From: Synanceia verrucosa
Lineage: Eukaryota; Chordata; Actinopteri; Perciformes; Synanceiidae
Assembly (NCBI GenBank): GCA_029721515.1
Contig: CM056556.1
Coordinates: 16,111,598 to 16,175,597 of the forward strand
Length of the DNA: 64,000 nucleotides
Direction: 5' to 3'
Part shown: positions 11,541 to 24,600 of the stretch, piece by piece
Layout: each line of letters begins with the position of its first letter
Numbering within the stretch: the first letter of the stretch is position 1
Translations under genes and position numbers: made by a program
The notes under the pieces: generated by a model
The model's database searches: none
The model's input: only the letters and a program-made list of their open reading frames with translations
Told to the model about the DNA's origin: nothing

Positions 11541-14500
11541 TTGCCATTTTATCAGTCAAAAACAACAGCATTTTTTGTCAGTTAATCCAGAAAATGGGAT
11601 CTGAAAATGTAGATGGCTGTAGTGCAAAGAAATAGTATCCATATATAAAATTACAGTAGTAGGTTGGTTGTAAAATCTCAGCTTTTAACTTTTCATTTTG
11701 AGGCAATCAGTGTGCATCATTGCAAATCTGCCAAATAAATTACCTTCTCTCTAACCTTGTCTTCAATTTTAAATTTATCCTAAGGGGCCAGCACTGGCAG
11801 AGCTTTGAGTTCTACCAGGTGCACATACAGTATTTAGACGTGGTATTTTCCATCTAATTTACATCCTGAAATGGCCGTTTTATCTGGAATTTCCTCTGAA
11901 TAAAGCAGCTGCATAAACAGGACAAGCAATTTGTGTGCATGCAATGCTAAGCGCCAAGGCTTCCTCTGCCACATTTGGCTCTCAAGTGAAATGTCAGCGA
12001 CAGTTTAGAGTTCCAGTTCTGATCCAGTTTCCCTCCCGCAGAGAGAAGACTTTCATTATGGGGCTTGCTATAGAAAGACGATCTCACTCCAATTAACCTC
12101 CTGCCTTTTTTGGATTGAGGTAGAAGCTTTGTTCAGCACGTGTGGCAAAAGGCAAGACATTCCTCCAGTGTAAACATGGCAATCATCGGTGGGCCTTTTT
12201 GCTCAGAGCCACAGAGACTACAAAAGATTTTGTCTCACTAGTGTAGTGTTTGACTTGCTTTCCTATACACACGATTTGTCTCTTAGTCAGGCGTATCCAT
12301 AGTTGGAGCGGCTACTTCCTGTGAAAAGACAGAAAAGGCTGAAGGGGTTAAAAGGGAGCCCACTGACCCACATAACCAAGCACTCTCATTCATGGCCTCT
12401 GTTACTCCCTCATTGCTAAAGTCTGACTCACAAACAGTCAAACAAACTGAAGTGCTTCCCCCTCCCTCTCCACCCCAACACCATCACCAAACTCTTCTTC
12501 TCCCACACAATTCACCCACTCCAGTTAAGCTCTCTCTTGCATCCTCCCCTCAGCACCCACACCCCACCATGCTGTATATACAGTATATGTGAGTGTAGAG
12601 ACACACTTTATATACACACACATTCAGTCTTTTTTCACCCTCCCCCCGAGGCAGAGAGGAGGTCAACATAACTCTTCTCTTAAGAATGCAGAAGAAGTTT
12701 ATGTTGCCATTGGAAAGGGAGAGAAGCAACTTGTGTGAGCTCAGATGAGCAATAATCCTTTTCAGCACTCAAAAAAAGGCCCTTTTTCTGGGAACGTGCC
12801 TCCCACCAATATTTCTCCCCGCAGCCACAGGAGTACAGCAACATTTGCACTAAACAAGCAAACTTCAATCTGTCACTCGGTAAGAATGTGTTATTTTTAC
12901 CGTGACTATTTTTACCTCCACTTATTTCCATGGTGTTCTTTTTTATTTTGGACTCATAAATGCATAGTCAGAAATGGTTCTTGGTTTTCAGATGTTATTG
13001 CACTTTGCATGAAAGTTCGGCCTTTAAAGATGGTGAATATTGCATTTTGGATTATGAGCATTGTTGCTCATTTTGTTTATGGTCCCAGCTTTGCTAAGAT
13101 GTGGTGGCATAACACAAAGTCACGACAATGTAAACACATCGTAAATTTGATGTTATAGGCCATCCAGATAGAGACGAAAACACAACTAATACAAGCATCT
13201 GTCTGGGTTGATTAATGGCAGTAACCTATCTTTGTTTGAAGAGGTTCGCACAACTTAACGGCTGTGGGTTTTGGGGTTGTGTAAAGCAACTTCTTCAGTG
13301 TAAAAAATTACTCTCATATCAACTTTTATGAAGAGTAGAAATAAACATTTGGGGCTATAATCTTAAACAGGTTTCCCCCACATATATACACTCATGTATA
13401 GCATGTACATGCAAAATACACAAGCTTGCAATTGCATGCACACAACCGATCATTACCTTCCTTTCGCTAACAGACACTATTTACAAATGGATCCCCAGAG
13501 TTGCTCAGTGATACAGTCCCTGCCAACATTTTAGCAACCGGTCTGCTTGTTTGGTCCTCATCTGTGGCAGGACAGCCTCCATGGCACATTTTTTGCTTTG
13601 CAAACAATGTTTACATCTCCTAATCTATCTATTATACTAGCTATACTCTTTCTCCCTGTGTGTGTGTGTGTGTGTGTGTGTGTCTGTGTGTGTGTGTGTA
13701 TGTGTGTGTGTGTGTTTACCCTGTCCACTACAGTCTTCTGCCAAAGAGTAATTGAATTGTTTTCTGGCATCTCCTCTCACAATGTGAATAAATGAGAGGC
13801 GTGTTTACAGTTCATTTCTGCAATTGGCAACTCAAACTGTTTTGCTCTGGTGCTGCAGAACAGAGCAAGAATTCGAAGTCTAGATGCTATGGTAAGGGTT
13901 GTGCTTTTTTGCATACCCTTCAGCATGGGTTTTGTCAGCCAGTTGCACTGGTGTTAGACAACAATTTAGTATGAGATATAGGTTTCTGTCAGCATCAAAA
14001 TGTTCCTGTCACATCACCGTAATGTTGGCAGTTTGATTTCAGCCAGTAGGCTTTGTTGCATGTCATACCACTTTCTCTCCTCCTCTTTCCAGTCTGCTTA
14101 TTCTCTGTCAACTCTCTGATAAAGGTTAACATACCCCTAAAATCAATCTTAGAATAAAAACAAATCTGTGTGTAAAGTAAACAGTAAACTCTTTTTGTGA
14201 CATACCTACCAGTATCTTTTTAAAGACCAAATATATGCAAGAACCTTTCTTGTAAAAGTTCCAAACATCTTGGAATAAACTTTATAGCCAAGACTTCATC
14301 CCTACAAGACATATTTTCAAAAATCCTGGAAAATCTTACGCAACATTTTCTCATGGGGCTTGTGATCCCAAACACTGATAGTGATACTTTCTGTTTTGCT
14401 TGTGGAAGGTGCATTGACTTTTTGCCTCGTTCAGTTTATCAGCCTCCCTCTCCTTCCGTCTGACCATGTTTTAAGGATAGTTGGCAGACAGGGCTCAGTG

Positions 14501-14884
14501 TAGAAAGAGACAAACCCCCTCCAGACAGGATGGGAGCCCTTATTTACATTGCAGATAAGGATTGTGGGTAGTGGAGGGAGCGAGGCGTGCTGGCATTTTG
14601 GCTTGTTTTCGGGAAGCTTCTGGGATGTCAGTGATAAGAACACAATGTGGTGTGGGGGGTGAGCCCAACACTCATCATGTGCAAAACACGAAACTGGATA
14701 TTATTTTACACTATTAGTTATATAAAACAATATGGAAAAGTTGTATTTGGCTGGCCTATTTATTTTAACTGTTATTTGTTGTTATTTATTAACTGTCATA
14801 ATTTACCCACTTTTAACTGCACTCAAACAATTTATGTTATTTCCTTAACCATTTTGACCATTTATCCACCTTGTCTTTTGAAAG
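11541..14884. other. Intergenic, no gene recognised
   Basis: AT-rich sequence with one (TG)n tract at 13657-13716. A 137-codon plus-strand frame at 12745-13158 has no recognisable domain and no supporting splice sites. Confidence 0.5.
13657..13716. repeat. (TG)n microsatellite
   Basis: About 60 bp of TG repeats with two single-base interruptions (CTG and ATG). Confidence 0.95.
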
Positions 14885-16300
14885 AGGTCTTCCATTCTAC
14901 TGAGCCCTGGGTTACATTTCTCAGAAATGCGTCTTTGATGTCTGGGTGTGTTCCTGCTGCTCTTAAACCTGCTGTTGTTCAACCCCACATCAAAAAAACA
15001 CAATCTTTATCCTACAGGGTTTTTCTTATTGACAAGCTTCCTTTTCTTTCCAAAGTCTTGGAGACGGTGGTATTTGCGTAGCTGCAGTCCCAATATTAAG
15101 CGTAACAATATCTCTAGAATTTTTGATGATCTTCTTTTAACAATTGATTTGGGTAACTCTGCTGTCCTGGTTCTCCTCGATCTCCTGGATCTCACAGCTG
15201 CCTTTGACACGGTGGCTCACAACATCCTCCTGTCACACCTGAATACCTGTGTGGGCATTAGGGTAGTGCTCATAATTAGAGTCTTCCAGACAGGAGCTTC
15301 TTTGTCCAGCTACTGTAGGTCAGTTCTCCTCAGCCACTTCACATCTGAGCTATGGGGTGCCTCAGGGTTGCATTTTGGGTCCTCTTCTTTTTTCATTACA
15401 TATATGTTGCAGCGAGGGTCTATATTTCAGAGGCATAATGCACATTTCATTGCTTTGCAAATGATGTTCAAATATATCTGCCAATAAAGCCAAATCAATG
15501 AGTCTCTGTCCAGGTTCCGTTAAACTGTCTCAGTGATATTTGGTCTTGAAAGGAATTTTCTGTCTATGAACAAAAATAAAACTGAGATAATTTTATTTGG
15601 TGCTGTTGTATCTACCTAAAAGGGATGGATATGGCTCACTTGCTCACCGTTGGCTCACTTAAGCTTTGCTGAGAACCTTGGTGTCATCTTGGACAGTGAC
15701 CTTAAGCTTGATAAACATAATAGATCTACAGTAAAAACAAGCTTTTTTCAGTTACAGTTACTGGCAAAAGTTATGACTTATCTTCCAAAAAATATTTTGA
15801 AAAGGTTATTCATTGCTTTGTTATGTCATTCCTGGTCTACTGCAATTCTGTTGGTTGGTCTTAGCTAGTCAGCACTGTGCCCTCTACAGGTTGCCCAGAA
15901 TGTAGCTGCCTGTCTGCTGACTTGCAAGAAAGCGCGTGACCACATTAGTCCTGTCCTTGTCTCATTGCACTGGCTGTCTGTTAACTTTAGACTTAACTTT
16001 TACAGTTTAAATTTTTATTCATTATTTTTAAATGTTTAAATGGTCTGGTACCGTCTTATTTGTCAGAGCTGTTGAAGCCTCCCATGTCTACCATGACACT
16101 TAGGTCATCAAACCAGCTGCTCCTGGCATTGCCTCGGTCCAGGCTCTCTACTCTAACTGAGGCCTTCTCAGTTGCAGCCCCAAAGCTGTGGAACAGTCTA
16201 CCTCTCCAGGTCAGAGCTGCACAGTCCACTGAGCATTTTAAAACACTGCTAAAAACATTGTTTTTCTTTGGCGTTCAGTCCCAGCTAGACGAGTAATTTT
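14885..16300 (+). mobile_element. Non-LTR retrotransposon (CR1/L2/Rex type) ORF2 remnant
   Basis: Blocks of LINE reverse transcriptase appear in the right order but in shifting frames. Near 14940-15060 are SGCVPAALKPAVVQPHIKK and DKLPFLSKVLETVVF. Near 15160-15240 is VLLDLLDLTAAFDTVAHNIL (domain with the first catalytic Asp). Near 15448-15480 is HCFANDVQIY at the YADD position. Near 15660-15860 is ENLGVILDSDLKLDK. Near 16170-16270 is the C-terminal KLWNSLPLQVRAAQS..FKTLLKTL block. The catalytic YADD has become FAND (15454-15465), and frameshifts and stops are frequent, so it is dead. The 5' part of ORF2 with the endonuclease is missing, as usual for 5'-truncated LINE copies. Confidence 0.85.
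14948..15487 (+). pseudogene. LINE reverse transcriptase fragment
   Basis: The longest surviving open stretch of the LINE at 14885-16300. It includes the DLTAAFDTV motif, which holds the first catalytic Asp, with an apparent short duplication (LLDLLDL). The substrate-loop region that should read GVPQGSVLGP is degraded to GASGLHFGSSS. The frame is interrupted relative to the preceding block, which is read in another frame. Confidence 0.75.
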
Positions 16301-16391
16301 CCATTATATTTTGTTCACGACTTTTTGCTCATCTCTGTTCACTTACTAACTTTATGTACATTGTATTTTTCTAATGTTAATATTGCTAATG

Positions 16392-16425
16392 ATATACAGT
16401 ATACATATATATGTATATATATATA

Positions 16426-16466
<41 letters not shown>
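16392..16466. repeat. (AT)n/(GTAT)n microsatellite
   Basis: About 75 bp of alternating A/T with a short TGTGTG interruption, just after the LINE remnant. It may have grown from the LINE's simple 3' tail. Confidence 0.9.
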
Positions 16467-16469
<3 letters not shown>

Positions 16470-18674
16470 TCATGAAAAGCTTACTGTATGTTTTTTAAAG
16501 CAGACAGACATGTCAGCATCACAGCAATGCACACATGAAACAGCCCTTTAATCTATGCAGAGAGGAGAGCAGGAATGCATATTTATTGGTGCGGCGTGTC
16601 TATGCCAGTCGAGCAGGACAAGCTGAAGTGTTAAGTGTGTCGAGTGAGAATTACAGCCCCATGTGATCATTATAATTATAAAGTTCAAGGTAGCTTGCAC
16701 TCTATTCATCATCACTGATTTGGGTGATGAATGTGTGTGTCATGTGGGTGGATACAGCAGGACTCCCACCGAGGTGGGTTTAAGTTATTTTCTGACTTAA
16801 ATATTCTTTCTTACTGCTTCTCTTGTGTTTGTGCATGCACTGTGAGTGTGTGCGTTTACAGTGGAGTGTGTGTGTGAGGGGCCATGAGTGAACAAACAAT
16901 CCTTGAACCAAGATGTGGATCACGAGTGTGAGTTAACACCCCCTCACGCTCTTTTGAGATGAGCACTGGAGCATGCAGGTGTTTGAGGTTCTCAAATGAG
17001 CCATGTGTCAATCCTCGATCTCCAAATATCCAGTTATCTGCTCCCCACATATCCACACCAGTGACTTCTGTGTTTTTCCAGTTTACTATCTCTGCCCCTT
17101 CCCATCACCAATCATTCTCACTCTTCCTGCTTTGTTTTCCTTTGTTGGCATATCTATCACTAAAACGCATGCAAAGCCAAGATACCTTGATGGAACTGGG
17201 ATGAAAACAAGGCCTTCCAGCGTTCCCAAACATCCTGCTCAAGTCCAATGCGTTCCTCCAATCAGTGATTAATCTGCATGTTGACAGACACGATGAGTGA
17301 GAAAAATGAAGACACCTGTGAATGGAAGAGCTGTAGAAATCCATGGCATGACTATCCTTCAAGCGAGCTGGTTATCACAGCTGAAAATATGGTTAATTTC
17401 CACAACAAGTTCTTGTGTGTGTGTGTGTGTGGATAGATTGGCTAAATAGAGAGTGAGTTAGATGTTTGTGCTCACTTTCATCCTTTAAAAAAATTACTGT
17501 TTCCCATTTTTATAATGGGTGCCGCTGCGTACAGGGTAAAGAACCCAGTTGGCCAGGAGTATTTCATTAACATCAAAGAAGCGAGTCAGGTGCACTGCAG
17601 GTTCAACTTGTGTTGTACAACAAATCAGCAATTAGCTCATTCTTGTGCTTTGGCATCATCATCATTATCTCTGGTTTAATTTAGCTTACGTAAGAGCGTC
17701 CCCTCCCTGCAGCATGCCTGCTTTCTTTGGATGCTTTAGCAATGATTATGTGGGTGAAGCTGACCTTGTGAATGTTTATACACTGTGGTATTTACATGTT
17801 TACGAAAGAGTGTTTACGAGATGGCTGTGATCACGCTCTGGATTAAAGATAGAAGGGGGTAGTCTTTTTATGATGGCTTTCCTAAAGGCAGTGAGCCACA
17901 TGATAGGTAAATTTTAGGGCAACTTCTAATTGCTAAATATCTTAATGGAGCTGGTTCAGCATTTTACTGACTTTCTTGCAGCACAACTATCAGCAGGGGG
18001 CTTGCAAGTTTTGCTGATCAACACCAGTTGCTTGTTTGTTACGTCCGATGGCTGCACAGCTGTCAGACTCTCTAAATCTGAATCTGCTGGAGAATGTCAA
18101 CACTTCCAAGCCTCTTGAACGGAACTTTGTTTTGTTCCTACAAGATCTTGTTCAAGCATTTTTACTCTTCCACACACCTCCCCCATAGCAATCATGACTA
18201 GCCATTGCTGGAAAACTGCAGGTGTAACCAATAAAATAATGTCTACTTTTCATTTTGCTGTGCCAGTAAACCATGATAGTGAGACATAGTGTGCCCAGTA
18301 TGACAGCCCTGGAAATCAAATACCTGGATGGAATGTAACCATGTATCATGTGTCTGACGTACTACGGTAAGCATATTGCACCATTTCCGGTCTCCACTGC
18401 TACTCTGTTACTGCTCACAGCACTCTGAGCTATTCTGCTACAAATCTAGTTATGTTGCAGTCTTAACTACAGTGGTTAATGTCCTGCTGTACATTTGTAC
18501 TTGTACTAATCCTACAGAAGCACTCTAAAACTCTCTCCAGACTTTCCCTCTCACTCAATGGTGCTTCTAGTGGCTTTTCTAGTAACAACTAGCTTCCATA
18601 GCTTAGCCTAGCAGTTATCCTAGCATATAGCCATGGCTTCTCCTCTTCCTTCTCCTGCTCTCTCCTGCTCTATG
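16467..18674. other. Intergenic, no gene recognised
   Basis: No recognisable coding sequence. One short (TG)n tract lies at 17414-17431. The last 100 bp before 18674 are CT-rich with a repeated 'tctcctgctc' word. Confidence 0.5.
17414..17431. repeat. (TG)n microsatellite, short
   Basis: About nine uninterrupted TG units. Confidence 0.9.
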
Positions 18675-18725
18675 TTTACTCTTTGAGTGCCATTGACCTA
18701 ACACGACATCATTCAAATGCCAGTC
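18675..18725 (-). mobile_element. TTAA MITE fragment, copy 3
   Basis: The reverse complement of the right end of the MITE copies at 11348 and 21442: 'ttactctttgagtgccattga' followed by 'cgacatcattcaaa'. The TTAA is degraded to TTTA. Only the terminal ~50 bp survive, joined directly to the tandem repeat at 18726. Confidence 0.65.
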
Positions 18726-18880
18726 ACGCAGGCCTCATCCATTTGGTGTAGTGGGGAATAGGACATGCTGCCCAGGCTTCATCTGGTTGGTGTGGTAGAG
18801 AGGAGGACACGCTGCCCATGCTCCATCCGTTGGCATGGTGGAGAGGAATTACGTGCTGCCAGGTTTCTTCTGATTGGTGT
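18726..18880. repeat. Minisatellite, ~44-bp unit, about 3.5 copies
   Basis: Three consecutive diverged units share the order 'catc..ttggtgt/gcatggtgg', 'gaggacacgctgccca' and 'ggctt/tgctc', followed by a partial fourth unit ending 'ctgattggtgtggtga'. Period is about 44 bp with roughly 70-75% identity between units as judged by eye. It sits between a MITE fragment and a LINE tail, so it may be an internal repeat of a longer mobile element. Confidence 0.65.
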
Positions 18881-18904
18881 GGTGATTATTTAGAGTGTTA
18901 ATGC

Positions 18905-18987
18905 GTACAGATTGTAAAGCCCTCTGAGGCAAATTCATAATTTGTGATATTGGGTTATACAAATAAAATTGACTTAACTTGACTTAA
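18905..18987 (+). mobile_element. LINE 3' tail
   Basis: The sequence 'ttgtaaagccctctgaggcaaa' continues to 'tatacaaataaaattgactt' and a short repeated TTGACTTAA tail. Fish LINE 3' ends of the Rex/L2 type characteristically look like this: a small stem-loop, then 'tacaaataaa' and a simple tail. No reverse-transcriptase sequence is attached. Confidence 0.6.
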
Positions 18988-19214
18988 TCATAACTACCAA
19001 CTTGTGATCAGTTACACCTATGTCCACTGTAAAACATTTGTATACAGCATTATATTTGTTGGACTAAACATCACAGTGGCACATATAATTTTAAAGGCAC
19101 CCAGCCCTCACTGTAACTAATCTTGTTAACTTTTAACTAGCTTCACTTCACTGGGCCTACATCACATGAGTAAGATTGTACTTGGGAGAGATGTGACAAA
19201 TTATTTGAAGTTTG

Positions 19215-19450
19215 AATACTTTGTTCTGTCTTGTTTTGTGTTCATGTCTTGTGTACTTACCCAACTTGTTTATTTCCACACATGGCCCGTTGCCTTGTGT
19301 ATAAATAGTCCATGTCTCCTCTTGTCCTGTGCCAGTTCGTCTTGTGCCATAAGTCCACCAGCTCTTTCCATGTTCCCAGCAATCTTTTGTGCAAATTGTC
19401 TGTGTTTCTAGTGAAGCAGTTTTACCTACTGCCTTCATGCCTTTGAGTCC
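19215..19450 (+). repeat. Retroelement-like interspersed repeat (possible LTR piece)
   Basis: A T/C-rich block with TATAAATAG at 19300-19308, followed by 'cctcttgtcctgtgccagttcgtcttgtg' and ending 'ctgccttcatgcctttgag'. I recall similar blocks as dispersed repeats in teleosts, at or near retroelement ends. The TATA word would fit an LTR promoter. No flanking TG...CA ends or duplications could be seen, so the class is uncertain. Confidence 0.4.
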
Positions 19451-21441
19451 AATACCAATTTTTGAAGTCTTTAACTTGTCTTGGTCTTGTGCATTGATAG
19501 ACTAAGAATGGTCTCATCCTCAGCCCATGACAACACCAAACACACGTCTGTATGTGCATATGGTGACTCTTGTCAGTTTTTGGGCTGACTGTCGGTCTTA
19601 ACTTACAGCCCTGCATCCAAATCCCCAATTGTTCAAAAACTAGATATTTTATCTCATGTATTTAAGTTATTATAGAATATATCCTGAACAATATAGTTGA
19701 TCCTGTATCTTAAAAATGTATTATTATATCACTCTCCTTAAACAGAAGCTACAGTGTTGTGAAAGAGACATTACGCTGTTTTTGCTGATATATTGTTATA
19801 TACTACACCACAATACCACAGTATTACTGTTCTGTGACTGTTCTGTGACTGATATAGTCCAAAGAAATAAAATTTCCTTTGGCAGACTGCAATCTTCCCC
19901 CTTTAAGTTTCTGTTTCATTGTATCTGACAACAACTGATTTAGACAGCTATCATAATGCTAATTAAAATAAACTGAACAGCTGAAAAATAAGCAGGCAGG
20001 TGGGCCATATGCAAATTTGCCATTTACTTAATTTCCCAATTATATCTCACCATGACTGTGAATTTTAAACAGTGCTGTGAGCATGTTTCAAATATTGCAT
20101 TCCTAACAATGGCAGAAAATTGGCAACCAATATACTTTTCTGACATTACAAATTATGGATTTCAACTTCTCTCAAAGGATCTCTAAATCCTTAATCCTCT
20201 GAAAAGTGGTTTAAATATGCCCTTTAATCGATTTGATGAAAGATTAATTACCTTGCATGTGTTCGCGCTGTTGAGTTTTGTCACTACAATTATCATATGT
20301 TCAAATGAAGTCAGATCATTATTGAAGGCAGATGTTAATTTAGCTGACACTGCTAATTACCAGTCTCCTCCTGTACGTGTGTGTTGCTAAATCAATCAAT
20401 CATGTGTATGTGTATATACTCAAAAAACACAAACCCAAAAGAAAGCCAGAACTGATCCTGTCTCTGCCAGAGGAAATGATAGAGGGAGCGGTGATAAATT
20501 ATTTCTCTCCTTGTGATCTTCAGGGCAGCATTCTTCCCTTTCCACAAGCATATGTGACCCCTGTCTTCCTTTTTTAAATATATTGCCTTCTTCTAGATGC
20601 ACACTTTTCCACTCTTCTTCTTTTCCTCTTCCAAATGTGGCAGCTTTTCACCCTTGTTCTCCTATGGTTGGGTCTACATATTGTGTTGTGTGGCAATCTT
20701 TCAGATGTCTATCTGAAAGCCTCCACAAGCGGCAGATGGGTATAACGGGGTCCATGAGCAATTAGAGCTCCATAGTCAAGATCGTGTGACACCCAAGGAA
20801 CGACAAAGGGAGACTGATCTCATCCCTTTTCCATATAAGTCGCCTCCCTTGTTTAGGCTGTGTCTGGGAAAAAAACAGATGCTGAATCAATTTAATGTGG
20901 AGTTTGTGAAGAATTAGGGATGGGAATTCTCTGTGGTGGTGGCTACACCCTCAAGCCAGACCCACACTAGTCTCACATTGCCAGACCTGTCTCCACTCTG
21001 CAGTTACTCTGAGCCAGGAGAAAGGGTTGGCATAAACCATTGGTATTGTAAGTGGTTACAAAGTGGGGTTTCTTATAGATAATTTGCATAACCATTCTGT
21101 GACTTTTAGACTAAAATTATAAACATTTTCTCATGGAGATGAGAACCATTTTCCACTAAGTCAAAATAAACCAGTGCTACAACAAACATAGTTTAACCTT
21201 ATGCCAGATGTCACGTCACCACCTTAATTACAACGCTACAATTTTATTTGATACCAGTTGTTTAGGAAGTGGAATATAATTTATGTTGTCTCCTATGGCC
21301 ACTCCAATTATAATAGGTTTCCATAAAACAGAGAATAGCAGCAAAACCTACAAGGAACTACAATGTAATTTAGGAACGTATGGCCTTGTATGCCTTCAGG
21401 TGGCAGTATTAATACAAAAAAAACACAGAATAGCCAGATAC
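19451..21441. other. Intergenic, no gene recognised
   Basis: AT-rich and unique-looking. A POU octamer word ATGCAAAT lies at 20009-20016 within a palindromic GCAAATTTGC; one or two such octamers are expected by chance in the window. Confidence 0.5.
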
Positions 21442-21619
21442 CGTCTCTGTATGTCCTGACCATAAATCCCAGAAGTCCCAAAATTACTCACAGGCTGCGG
21501 GAAACCGCAATCGGCGACCCAATGTAAAAAAAACACTTTGATGGCTTATTACATTGATGGCACTCAAGCGTTGGATTTTGAATGATGTCAACAGCCGTCA
21601 ATGGCACTCAAAGAGTTAA
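21442..21619. mobile_element. TTAA MITE, copy 2
   Basis: Collinear with the copy at 11348-11540. Shared blocks are 'actcacaggctgcg', 'ctttgatg', 'ggcactcaagcgt', 'gattttgaatgatgtc' and the right end 'aatggcactcaaagagttaa' (TTAA at 21616-21619). The left terminus is worn and lacks a clear TTAA. Confidence 0.7.
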
Positions 21620-24600
21620 TTATTATTTTCGGGTATTTTTAAGAAAACTTTGAAGAATGTCTTATCTGTTGAGTTCTGTTTTTTTCTCTCATACAACACC
21701 ATTGATAATGCCATCCCAATCACTGTTTGTACAGTTAGTATTATTAGCTGAGAGCCCTGTGGAGGCTACAGATATGTTCTGAATTTAGAATGAAACACCT
21801 ATAATCAATAAGGGAGCATCATTACATAAAAGTCATAGATAACTGGCACATGCATAACGGCTCCGTCTGCATGGTGACTCTTCATTTTCCAACTTCGACT
21901 CCTCCACCTCCATCCCTCTGTGTCCTTGACGTCTTGGCTTATCCTCTCCTCCCTGATTTGGCTACTACCCATGTGCCCACATGAGGTCATTCAAGCTTTG
22001 ATATGAGTCTGTTGGCATTACCTCTTGTGTGTAGGAGACATCTATACTGGCTTTGATTGCAGTATTGATGGAAAGAGTGGTTTGAATGTTATAACTCCGT
22101 CACAGCTGCTCCTCCGCTTCCTCTGCGGCTTCCTTCTTAATTGTGACACCTGTGTTAGGCGCCTCTGACAAGTAAATCGTGACAAGGACCTTGCAGAGCT
22201 TTCACTGAACTACTCAATCTACTGTACGCTGCCTGTCCCACATACCCTGGGTCTATGTCTTTCGGCACCAGCATATGATGGCCAGACCCAACGATCATAA
22301 CGGTGATGAAATGGTCTGTCCCCGCATACAAGCAGCCTGACTGGAAAAATTAATTAAGCTAGCAAGGATGGGGGTGCAGGAAGGGGGAGGTTAGGCCTTG
22401 GCATGCATGCCTTTCGTCTTTACAGGCAGGCAGAAAAGCTTTGTTTACATAGGGGGAACAGAAAAAACATACATGAGCATTGACAAGTGGAACTTTCATG
22501 TGGTGTAATGTTCTGTTAATGAGTAAAACAAGCAGCTCCGTGTGCAAAAAAAGACGAATGTCATTCAGAGAGGCACCTTCAGCAGCTGTGAATTTAAACA
22601 TAAATCTGCACACATGCTGTACTTGTAGCCTACATAAACACAGAGACACACAAACCACATGTCAGCAGAAGAAACAAGTGACAGAGCTCCACACAGTGCC
22701 ATTGACAAATAAGTGACTCACACACACCGCTCATGTGTTGACACATATTGTAGTTGTAAGTTCAGCACTTTGGAGAGGCAAAAAAGGTCATCTGCACACC
22801 TGCACACATCATGGTGCTGTTGTTTTGTTCTCCCCAACTCCCTTGGTCTCTTCCAGGCTGGGTGTTTGCAAGGTAAGAGGAGTGGCTAGTATGTTGCTCA
22901 GCTGACAAGACACACCTCACTTCCATCAGCCTATCAACCATCAAAAATAGCCCAGTTTCTTCATCACTCCAGATGATTCTGTAGTGCACTCATGTAAATT
23001 TATCTTTATCCAGCTCCTGTAATTACTTACCTTGCCTCTCTCTCACATTCCTGCCATTTCCTTATCAAAAATCATATCCTGTCCACCTGCCTGCCTGCCT
23101 ACCTCCATCGCTCAGCTTAATCCCAAGTGTTTTCAACTCTTTAAAACTGCTTGTTGCTCTCATTTCTGCTTTGGAACAAAACACAGCATCACACTTTGAC
23201 TTAAGGTCATTGGACACACGAGACGCCTCTTTGTGGAGATGAACACAGTGAACAAGCGTGTATTCTCTGCTGAAGATGGGATGCAAGAAGCTCTCTGCGT
23301 GCAAAGCTTCCATTCATCATAGTCAGTAGCCTTCTGTTGTCTGGCCAGCCCCTGAAAAGCTTGGGGATGAACCACTGACTCCTGTAAAAGGGGTTTTCCA
23401 CTTAGCCATGGCTCAATAAAAAGGGCCAATGCACTTAGTGTGCTGTTAATTACCCCACTTCAAGTGAAGCAAAACACTGTTAACTTAACATAATGGATTC
23501 TGTCACCACTTGTTCTGGGTAAATGATGGGGTTGTTGTCAACGCAAGAGGTGGGTATCTAAGGGTTACTTGGTGATATAGGTCAGGAAAGCAGTACGAGA
23601 AAATTATTTTGAACTCCCCTGTCTCCAAGCATCTTCTTTGTATTTTAAGATGATAGTTTTGATTCTGATATCTTTATGTTTGTTAATCATTTTTTTAATC
23701 TATGGGGAAAATGTGGGGAAAAACTAAGGCATCTTATATAACATAAGTGAATAAAATAAGTGGACAAAATTAGTGAACACAGTGGACCAAGATAGCACAA
23801 TAAATGATATAAATGAAAAGAAGTGAAGTTTCCAATTAATAGATAAGCAGTATATATAAAAATATTGCACATTACATGTGCTCATCATTTTATTTCGGCA
23901 TGTTAGTTTGCTAACCATTGCTAATTAACAGTGCAGGTGATCTTGCACCAAAGCATTTGAAAAGTTCAAATGTTGACCCGATTATAGCCCTACCAAACAA
24001 TTCATTCTGTGGGAAAACACAGATGCCTGTGTAAATTTTCATGACAGCCACTTGTCACTGTGATGCAGAACTAGAGGAGAAAAGATCATCACCTGTTAGG
24101 ATTCATTCACTTGAAGCATGAATGTTTGAACCAAGTTTTGTCTCCATTAATTAGATCTAGTAGTTGAGATATTTCACCACTCGGCTCTTTAAAAAGAAGT
24201 GAAGTGGGAAAAGTTCTGATCTCTGTCTTTTCAAGCTTACAAACAACTAGTGGTCAGAGCAGTGGATGTATATCTGAGGCTGAAAATATCTGGCCTAGTT
24301 CTGAACTGGCCCTCCCAAAATTGGTACACCTCTCCCAAGGGCAGCTAGTCTTCATGTTTATTGGTCCTTTTTAGAGACAGATGTGTTTGTGCGTGTGTGT
24401 ATGAGTGCACCCCTGTGGTTTTTCACATGACTTTGAAACAGATACTCTTGCTATAGTGAGGAAGCAAGCAGATGAATACTTTGCCTCCTCAAAGTATGAA
24501 TATGTAGCGAATGATGTTACAGCTAGCAAGCCAGTACTGGAGGAAAAAAAAAAAATGAAAAGAGAAAAGAGTCAAATTCAATTACCTTAAGTGGACCAGA

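Noticed and set aside
20009..20016. POU octamer ATGCAAAT
   Set aside because: About two exact octamers are expected by chance on two strands of this window, and there is no supporting cluster.
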